64,000 nucleotides of DNA. Origin: Chloroflexota bacterium. GTDB taxonomy: Bacteria; Chloroflexota; Limnocylindria; QHBO01. Location: positions 553,141 to 617,140 of the forward strand of contig JBBPIR010000001.1 of NCBI GenBank assembly GCA_038040195.1, written 5' to 3'. Below are positions 58,694 through 64,000 of this stretch, piece by piece. Below the pieces are notes generated by a model. It had not been told where the DNA came from. It saw nothing but the letters and a program-made list of their open reading frames with translations, and searched no databases. Position 1 is the stretch's first letter. Each line of letters starts with the position of its first letter. Position numbers and translations under genes: made by a program.

Positions 58694-59802
58694 GCAGCGA
58701 GCCACCCCACGGTCACTCGGTCTACGAGCCGAGCGAGTTTCTGGGCGCGCCGGCAGCGGAGGCCATCCCCGAGAGCGAGGTGTCGCTGGCCCAGCGGTTC
58801 CTGAACCTGCGCACCATCGGCTCGCTGGTCTTTGCCGTGCTCATCCTGTTCCTCTTCTTCCGGGTCGTGCTCAACATCGATTTCGCCGCCACGTGGAACC
58901 TGATCCGGGGCGCCGACCTGGTGCTCCTGCTCGGAGCGCTGGTTGTCTACTACCTGACCTTTCCGCTGCGCGGCGGGCGGTGGTGGTACATCCTGGGCAA
59001 GGTCGGGACCCGGATCCGGTACTGGGTCGCCACCGAGATCCTGTTCTTGTCGTGGTTTGTGAACTGCCTGGTCCCCGCCAAGCTGGGTGACCTGTATCGC
59101 GCCTTCCTGCTGAAGGGCAACTTCGGAGGATCGGCGTCGCGCACGGTGGGCACGATCTTCGTGGAGCGGATTGGCGACGTGGTCGTCATCTTCTCGCTGG
59201 CCCTGGCCGCCGGCTTCTGGAGCTTCCGCGGCCGCGAGCGTCCGGAGCTAGACCTCATCTTCGCGGCCGGGTTCCTGCTGGCGGCGGTCCTCATCCTGCT
59301 CCTGCTTGGTCTTCGGTTTGCGGGCCACCACGTCGACCGCTTCCTGCCGCGACGCGTGGAGGGGTTCTACACCCGCTTCCGTGAGGGGAGCACGGCGGCG
59401 CTCACGCCCCGGGCGTTGGCCGTGATCGGCACCCTGACCGTCCTCGTCTGGCTGGCCGAAGGGCTGCGGGTCTTCTTCGTGATCAAGGCACTCGATCTTC
59501 CCGACGCCCAGGTGGGGATCTCGGCCGCCGTGTTCGTGGCACTCGTGGCCGCGCTCCTGACCGCCATCCCGCTCACCCCGGCCGGCCTCGGGTTCGTCGA
59601 GGCCGGGATCGTTGGCGCGCTCACCCTGTACGGGGTCAGTGCGGAGTCCGCGGTGGCCATTGCGCTCACCGATCGGGCCATCTCGGTCCTGACCGTGATC
59701 GTCCTGGGCGGCCTGGACTACGTCCGCAGTCCGCTCGTACGGCGTGCTCATCGGGCCGGCCTGGGGAACCCGCCCAGCCAGGAGCCGCTGACCGGCACCT
59801 GA
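58690..59802 (+). CDS. Lysylphosphatidylglycerol synthase TM region / UPF0104 flippase-like protein
   Basis: 370 aa, ATG overlapping the PHP stop. An N-terminal soluble tail (1-45), then about eight helices in the LPG_synthase_TM pattern: FPLRGGRWWYIL, SWFVNCLVPAKLGDLYRAFLL, GTIFVERIGDVVVIFSLALAAGF, LTAIPLTPAGLGFVEAGIVGAL. The family includes MprF flippase parts without the lysyl transferase; substrate unknown. Confidence 0.88.
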   Translation: MSSEPPHGHSVYEPSEFLGAPAAEAIPESEVSLAQRFLNLRTIGSLVFAVLILFLFFRVVLNIDFAATWNLIRGADLVLLLGALVVYYLTFPLRGGRWWYILGKVGTRIRYWVATEILFLSWFVNCLVPAKLGDLYRAFLLKGNFGGSASRTVGTIFVERIGDVVVIFSLALAAGFWSFRGRERPELDLIFAAGFLLAAVLILLLLGLRFAGHHVDRFLPRRVEGFYTRFREGSTAALTPRALAVIGTLTVLVWLAEGLRVFFVIKALDLPDAQVGISAAVFVALVAALLTAIPLTPAGLGFVEAGIVGALTLYGVSAESAVAIALTDRAISVLTVIVLGGLDYVRSPLVRRAHRAGLGNPPSQEPLTGT

Positions 59803-59910
59803 GCGAGGTACCTTTGTCCCATTGAGGCAATGGCTCCCGAAAGGGATGCTGCGGGTGCGCGCACGCACCACCCGCGCTGCGGGTGGCAGAGCGCCCTACG
59901 AGCCTCGTGC

Positions 59911-60348
59911 ATGACGCTCCAAACCCCGCGATCCTTCAACAGCTGGCTACGCGGCCAGCTGAAGGAAAAGAAGATGAGCCAGCGCCAGCTGGCACTCCAG
60001 TCGGGAGTCGACCATTCGACCATCTCCCGACTGATCAAGGGCGACCGTATGCCCTCGCTGGGCACCGCGACCAAGCTGGCCCGCGGTCTGCGCGAGATTC
60101 ACGACGAGGCCGAGGGACCCACCTATTTCGCCGGCCTGGCGGCCCGCCAGCTCCTGCCCACCAGCCGCGTGGAGTACGCGCTTCGCGGCGACGAGCTGCT
60201 CACCGAATCCGATGTCCGCGAGCTCATGCAGGCCTACATTGCCGCCCGCTCGCGGCGGCTGCGCCCAGCCATGGGTGGCAATGGCGGCTCGCCTTCTGGG
60301 CCGAACGGCGATGGCCCGCCCGGCCCGTCCGCGGGGCGACGCTCATAG
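59911..60348 (+). CDS. XRE-family HTH regulator
   Basis: 145 aa from ATG 59911. HTH: LRGQLKEKKMSQRQLALQSGVDHSTISRLIKGDRMPSLGTATKLARGL. A Gly/Pro-rich C-terminal tail. The open frame to 59830 adds an unlike N-terminus and was not used. A 10-bp direct repeat (GCTGCGGGTG) upstream at about 59850-59885 could be its operator; the 108-bp gap otherwise holds little. Confidence 0.8.
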   Translation: MTLQTPRSFNSWLRGQLKEKKMSQRQLALQSGVDHSTISRLIKGDRMPSLGTATKLARGLREIHDEAEGPTYFAGLAARQLLPTSRVEYALRGDELLTESDVRELMQAYIAARSRRLRPAMGGNGGSPSGPNGDGPPGPSAGRRS

Positions 60349-60388
60349 GCGACCCCTGCCGGGGAACGCGGTCTGCTAGCGTGGACCC

Positions 60389-60583
60389 GTGGAAGCGCCC
60401 GATCCGTCCGATCCTGTCGCCCAGCCCGACCAGTCAGAACGCGACCAGCCGGACACACCGTCGTCCGCGGCCCCGGTCGGCCTGGACATCACCACCATTG
60501 GGCTGCTCATCTTTTTCATTGCCCTGATCGGGATCGTGGCCGCCCTGCTGCTCCTCCCGATCCTGACCGGTTGTTGTAGCTGA
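60389..60583 (+). CDS. Small single-pass membrane protein
   Basis: 64 aa from GTG 60389, exactly 6 nt after a TAGCGT -10 (60377-60382), so predicted leaderless. Acidic N-terminal tail (about 1-30) and one helix (IGLLIFFIALIGIVAALLLLPIL) ending in CCS. No homology recognised. Confidence 0.6.
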   Translation: MEAPDPSDPVAQPDQSERDQPDTPSSAAPVGLDITTIGLLIFFIALIGIVAALLLLPILTGCCS

Positions 60584-60632
60584 CTGGTCGCCGCCGGTTG
60601 AAACGGCCGGCTGACCTGCCGGCTGACCTCCG

Positions 60633-61187
60633 CTAGGGCGCGACGACCGGGTCGATCAGCCCGTGGCCGCCACCCGTGCGGCGGTACACGACGTTGACCC
60701 GCTGGGTCTGCGCGTTGAGGAAGACGAAGAACGCCTGGCCCAGCTCATCCATCCGGGCGATCGCGTCCTCCGGGAACATGGGGACCATGTCCACCCGCCG
60801 GATCTCCACCACCCCGGCTTCCTCCCTCGCTGTTGGCGTCACCGTGCTGCTTGCCGCGCTCCGGGACAGGGGTGGCGCAGACCGTCGCGCGCCTCGCAGA
60901 CGCTCTTTGGCGCGGATGACCTGGCGTTCGAGCTTGTCGATGACGGCGTCCACCGCGGCCATCGGGGTGGCTGCGGATGAGGTGGAGCGCATCGTGGCCC
61001 CGTTCGTCACCAGGGTGATCTCGGCCACGTGAGAGGCATCGGCGGCGCGCGAGGCCTTGGCCGTGAGCTCCACCGTGGCGTGCGCGGCTGGATCGGCTAC
61101 GCGATCCAACCGCTGCAACTTACGCTCGATCCGGGCCCTGAGCCGCTGGTCGAGCTCGAGATGACGGGCGTGGAGGGTGGTCTTCAC
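60633..61187 (-). CDS. hpf: Long-form ribosome hibernation promoting factor
   Basis: 184 aa, GTG start. N-terminal HPF/YfiA domain (LHARHLELDQRLRARIERKLQRLDRV, AVDAVIDKLERQVIRAKERL), basic linker, then the long-form C-terminal domain (VEIRRVDMVPMFPEDAIARMDELGQAFFVFLNAQTQRVNVVYRR) that makes 100S dimers. A TAGGGT -10 lies about 30 nt upstream. Confidence 0.95.
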   Translation of the reverse strand: MKTTLHARHLELDQRLRARIERKLQRLDRVADPAAHATVELTAKASRAADASHVAEITLVTNGATMRSTSSAATPMAAVDAVIDKLERQVIRAKERLRGARRSAPPLSRSAASSTVTPTAREEAGVVEIRRVDMVPMFPEDAIARMDELGQAFFVFLNAQTQRVNVVYRRTGGGHGLIDPVVAP

Positions 61188-61249
61188 ACACGGTCTCCGG
61201 GTCGCGGGGGCAGACCCTACCGTAACACCTCGCCTCTACGGTGACTGGA

Positions 61250-61915
61250 TCACACCTCACGAGCGACCGCGAATCCGTAGACCGCCTCGATACCGGCCCC
61301 ACGGAGGATGACCGCGCAGGCCTCGAGGGTGGCCCCGGTGGTCAGGATGTCATCCACCAGCACCACGCTGGAGCCGCCCGGAATGCCCTCAGGGGGAGGG
61401 ACCGCGCTCAGTGCCATGGCCTGGCGAAGGTTGCGCAGGCGCGTGGCGCGATCCAGCCCATGCTGGCGTTGAGTCGCGCGTCGTCGGACGAGGGCGGGCC
61501 ACACGGCGACGTTCGCGCGCCGGCCCAGCTCGGTGGCCAGCAGCTCCGCCTGGTTGTAACCGCGATCGCGCTGCCGCGAGCGATGCAGCGGAACCGGGAC
61601 CAGCGTCGCCGGGCCGGTGACCGCCAGCAGCCGGCACAGGGCCGGCAGTGCCATCTCGGCCAGCGGGCCGGCCAGGCGGCGCCCGCCGCCATACTTGAGT
61701 CGGCGCAGGATGCGTTGCGCGGCGTCGCGGTGGGCGAAGGCTGCGAGGCCGAGGATCAGGGCGTCGCCGACCACCAGGCTGGGATCAGGCGCCAGGAACT
61801 GGTCCGCAGCCGACCCCAACCGGCGCAGGCCCGCTCGGCAGGCAGTGCAGATGGCGGCGCCGTAGCGGCCGCAACCCGCACATGCCGGGGGCAGCAGCAG
61901 GTCGAGGACAGCCAC
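61250..61915 (-). CDS. comF: ComF-family phosphoribosyltransferase-like protein
   Basis: 221 aa. N-terminal zinc finger (CAGCGRYGAAICTAC), RRLKYGGGRRLAGPLAEM, PVPLHRSRQRDRGYNQAELLA, and the PRTase loop VVLVDDILTTGATLEAC. ComF proteins support DNA uptake in Bacillus and Haemophilus; a competence role here is only inferred. GTG 61915 is 6 nt after a CATAGT -10 (61922-61927). Confidence 0.92.
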   Translation of the reverse strand: MAVLDLLLPPACAGCGRYGAAICTACRAGLRRLGSAADQFLAPDPSLVVGDALILGLAAFAHRDAAQRILRRLKYGGGRRLAGPLAEMALPALCRLLAVTGPATLVPVPLHRSRQRDRGYNQAELLATELGRRANVAVWPALVRRRATQRQHGLDRATRLRNLRQAMALSAVPPPEGIPGGSSVVLVDDILTTGATLEACAVILRGAGIEAVYGFAVAREV

Positions 61916-61960
61916 CTGGGCACTATGCCGATGCCGGCTTATCGCCAGCTCACCAGGGAC

Positions 61961-62323
61961 TTAGCCGATGGCCTCCAACCTCAGCTCGTCCCCGACCTGG
62001 ATGCCAGCTGCCTGCGCCGCACCCGCCGGCATTTCCAGGCAGTCTCGGGCCCCACGTACCCAGGCCACGATCCGCCACGGGCGCAGCCGCTCCACGATCC
62101 GCACGACCCGTCCGCTGCGGTCGACGAACACGGCATCGATCGGGTAGCGCATGAAGAACATGTGGATCGACGGCGACCGTTCGATCCACAGCCCCTCCGC
62201 GGCCGGGAGCTCCGCGGTTCCCAGCAGCCCGACCGTGCGGTCCCGCAGCGATCGCGCGACGCGGCACCTCTCGACCGCCACCGATCCGCGGGAGTTGTTG
62301 GTCACCCGCGCCCAATCCGCCAT
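61961..62323 (-). CDS. DUF192 protein
   Basis: 120 aa from ATG 62323 (MADWARVTNNSRG). DUF192 motifs: RVARSLRDRTVGLLG, SIHMFFMRYPIDAVFVDRSGRVVRI, GARDCLEMPAGAAQAAGIQVGDEL. Function unknown. A TACCAT -10 (62330-62335) ends 6 nt upstream, so leaderless. Often near Tad pilus genes, as here. Confidence 0.9.
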   Translation of the reverse strand: MADWARVTNNSRGSVAVERCRVARSLRDRTVGLLGTAELPAAEGLWIERSPSIHMFFMRYPIDAVFVDRSGRVVRIVERLRPWRIVAWVRGARDCLEMPAGAAQAAGIQVGDELRLEAIG

Positions 62324-62354
62324 GCGTGGATGGTACGCGTGGGCCACCCGACGG

Positions 62355-63605
62355 CTAGTTGATGAGCGTGACCGCCAGGTTCTGGACCTCGCCGGGATTG
62401 ATGGGACCGATGCCCACCGAGCCCGGCGCGGGGTAGTACGCCACGAACCATCCCTTCAGACAGCCGACCTTGCCGGGAGGTTCGGGCCCGACCAGGACGG
62501 GCGAGCCGGGCCCTGTCTGGCACTCGAAGTCGCCGCCCTGGGTGTAGGCCTGGTCGAGCTTGAAGCCGATCCAGAACGGGACGTGGTAGTAGAGGTTGTT
62601 GCCCATGCCGGACCAGTCCTCGAAGCTTGGGCACCCCGGATCCGGGGCCACGCCATCAGGTTCTGGCTCCACGTTGTCCGGGACATCCTGGCTGCACGTG
62701 AAGTCGTGGATGGGCAGCGCGAGCACGCTGTCCTCGTTGGTAGGCGTGCCGACCTCTGCTGCGGGGCCCGCGTACGAGTTCAGCTCGGCCTCGAGGGAGT
62801 TCACGTTTCCGGTCTGGGTGTGAACCCATGCCGGAATCGGGATGGTGATCGGGCAGGGTTCCGTGATCGACAAGGCGAGCCGCTGGCCGCAGTCCCAGTC
62901 CAGCCAGCCGACCGACCCAGGCGCAACGTCACACAGCGGGACGATGGCCAGGTTCGACGAGTTTGCAGCCGCCTCGCTGCTGAGGATCTCGTACGGTTCC
63001 CACGGCGCAAACCCGTCGTCGGCCTGGACCGTGAACGGCGTTTCAGTCGAGTCACAAATCTCACTCGTCTGGGGGAACGTCACAGGCAGCGCGCCGCCGG
63101 TAATCGTCTCCAGGGTGCCCACCACGGCGATGGCGTCGGCGACCGCGGTTAATGTCGGCACCCCGATGACCGCCATCAGGAACGTGTCGAAGGTCTCCGA
63201 CGCCCGAGCTTTGACGCCCTGCGCGCCAGCCGGGATGCCGACCCCGAGGTCGGATGCGCAGTCGCCCACCAGGACCGGGTTGGGAAGGAGCGATTCGCCG
63301 GCGTAATCGACATATTCCGCTTCCTCCACTGCGACGCCGTTCTCGGCCGCGGCGGCGGCGACCGCGCACGCCACGTCGAAGTCGTTCGGGGTCGGCGTAT
63401 CCAGATCGCCGATGTAGTGCTGCACGACGATCGTGCCTGCCTTGGCCACCGCGTCGGCGCCGTTCTGCGTGTCTCGCTGGCGGCTCCAGGCAAATCCCCC
63501 GTCGATGACCAGGCCGACCATGGCCACGATCACGACCAATCCGCCCGCCACGATGACCAGGACCTGACCGCGTTCGCTGCGCCTCGGCGCCGGCACGGGA
63601 TTCAT
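62355..63605 (-). CDS. TadE/TadG-like Flp pilus assembly protein
   Basis: 416 aa, ATG 13 nt after the partial TadE gene. N-terminal TadG-like helix: RGQVLVIVAGGLVVIVAMVGLVIDGGFAWSRQRDTQNGADAVAKAG. The rest is an extracellular domain with many Cys, probably disulfide-rich. TadG-type minor pseudopilins help Flp/Tad pilus assembly. GGxTxxA secretory signal not seen as such; the RGQ(V) start is typical of TadG. Confidence 0.85.
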   Translation of the reverse strand: MNPVPAPRRSERGQVLVIVAGGLVVIVAMVGLVIDGGFAWSRQRDTQNGADAVAKAGTIVVQHYIGDLDTPTPNDFDVACAVAAAAAENGVAVEEAEYVDYAGESLLPNPVLVGDCASDLGVGIPAGAQGVKARASETFDTFLMAVIGVPTLTAVADAIAVVGTLETITGGALPVTFPQTSEICDSTETPFTVQADDGFAPWEPYEILSSEAAANSSNLAIVPLCDVAPGSVGWLDWDCGQRLALSITEPCPITIPIPAWVHTQTGNVNSLEAELNSYAGPAAEVGTPTNEDSVLALPIHDFTCSQDVPDNVEPEPDGVAPDPGCPSFEDWSGMGNNLYYHVPFWIGFKLDQAYTQGGDFECQTGPGSPVLVGPEPPGKVGCLKGWFVAYYPAPGSVGIGPINPGEVQNLAVTLIN

Positions 63606-63618
63606 TCGAAGGTCTCCT

Positions 63619-64000
63619 CTATTGTCCGAGCGGGCAGTCCCGGCCCGGGAGCTGGTCGATGCAGTTGAACTCGACCGGGAAGCGCCCCTCCCCGGTGACT
63701 GATATTGGTCCGATGAGGGCGCTGATGATCGGCGTTGCGGCGGTGTACACGTATGTCACCCGCACCACCGCCAAGCACCCGTAGATGTCCGCCGTCCCCA
63801 GCTCCGAGTCGCAGGAGCCGGGATCATTGGGCGTGGTCGGGAGCCGAAAGTCGACGCTCACGCCCGACGGCGCGATGTCGAGCGCAACCGCGTGCTGGGC
63901 CGCACGGGCCTGGACATCGGTCTCCGTCTGGTTGACGGTCGCCTCCCGCCCGCCCTCACGCGCCGCGTTGTTCACCCCGTTGTACGCGAAGACGAGCCGT
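63619..64000 (-). CDS. TadE-like pilus protein (5' end outside window)
   Basis: At least 126 aa; the gene continues beyond 64000. The visible N-terminal part RLVFAYNGVNNAAREGGREATV is the end of the TadE-like pseudopilin region (usually GxALVEFALVLPxF...), which is cut off. The C-terminus has a CDSELGTADIYGC pair and ends RDCPLGQ. Pairs with the TadG-like gene. Confidence 0.82.
   Translation of the reverse strand, partial: RLVFAYNGVNNAAREGGREATVNQTETDVQARAAQHAVALDIAPSGVSVDFRLPTTPNDPGSCDSELGTADIYGCLAVVRVTYVYTAATPIISALIGPISVTGEGRFPVEFNCIDQLPGRDCPLGQ

Overview
This is a GC-rich bacterial chromosome segment around the replication origin. Most genes are housekeeping and almost all of it is coding. 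The order (rpmH-rnpA-yidD-yidC-jag running right of dnaA; dnaN-recF-dciA running left of it), the high GC content, a MurA with Asp for Cys, long-form HPF, paired AtpZ-like proteins and PMT-type glycosyltransferases suggest an uncultured Chloroflexota lineage (for example Limnocylindria or Ellin6529-like). The phylum is an inference; an actinobacterial or Dormibacterota-like relative is not excluded. There are no CRISPR arrays, insertion sequences, prophage genes, tRNAs or rRNAs.

Layout. 0-6.3 kb: a PspC membrane protein, a giant two-module glycosyltransferase with a beta-propeller-like insertion, its divergent polyprenyl-phosphate glycosyl donor synthase, and a bifunctional-nuclease-family protein. 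6.3-16.5 kb: the origin. A phosphatase-like/propeller protein, dciA, recF, dnaN and dnaA lie on the minus strand, with a candidate oriC between dnaN and dnaA; the rpmH-rnpA-yidD-yidC-jag operon lies on the plus strand. 16.5-25.7 kb (minus): a small membrane protein, tmRNA with its terminator, smpB, ctpA, ftsX, ftsE, prfB (with its programmed frameshift), a Cys-rich protein and secA. 25.7-34.3 kb (minus): parA-parB-gyrB-DUF4287-gyrA-prs-LLM oxidoreductase, with a perfect parS just upstream. 34.4-39.2 kb: mreD-mrdA-rodA elongasome genes and an AI-2E exporter. 39.3-48.1 kb: DUF2344, rplU, rpmA, rpmE, DUF1385, prfA, prmC, tsaC, rpiB, aconitase X (two subunits) and glyA. 48.1-55.2 kb: the full F1Fo ATP synthase operon, preceded by two AtpZ-like genes. 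55.2-64 kb: murA, mreB, a PHP phosphoesterase, a flippase-like membrane protein, an HTH regulator, hpf, comF, DUF192 and the start of a Tad pilus locus that runs off the window.

Gene expression. Genes are packed with ATGA/GTGA overlaps. Two (atpB and the large aconitase X subunit) appear to start at CTG behind perfect Shine-Dalgarno sites. Many others have a TAnnnT -10 hexamer ending 6-10 nt before the start codon, which predicts leaderless mRNAs. Natural target variants are visible: MurA has Asp where most bacteria have the fosfomycin-alkylated Cys, and GyrA has Val at the Ser83-equivalent position. I found no clear new defence or biosynthetic system. The most unusual items are the leaderless/CTG start architecture, the propeller-inserted glycosyltransferase, a TGA-interrupted leaderless mini-ORF before a Cys-rich gene, and a small transcript-like unit between ctpA and smpB.
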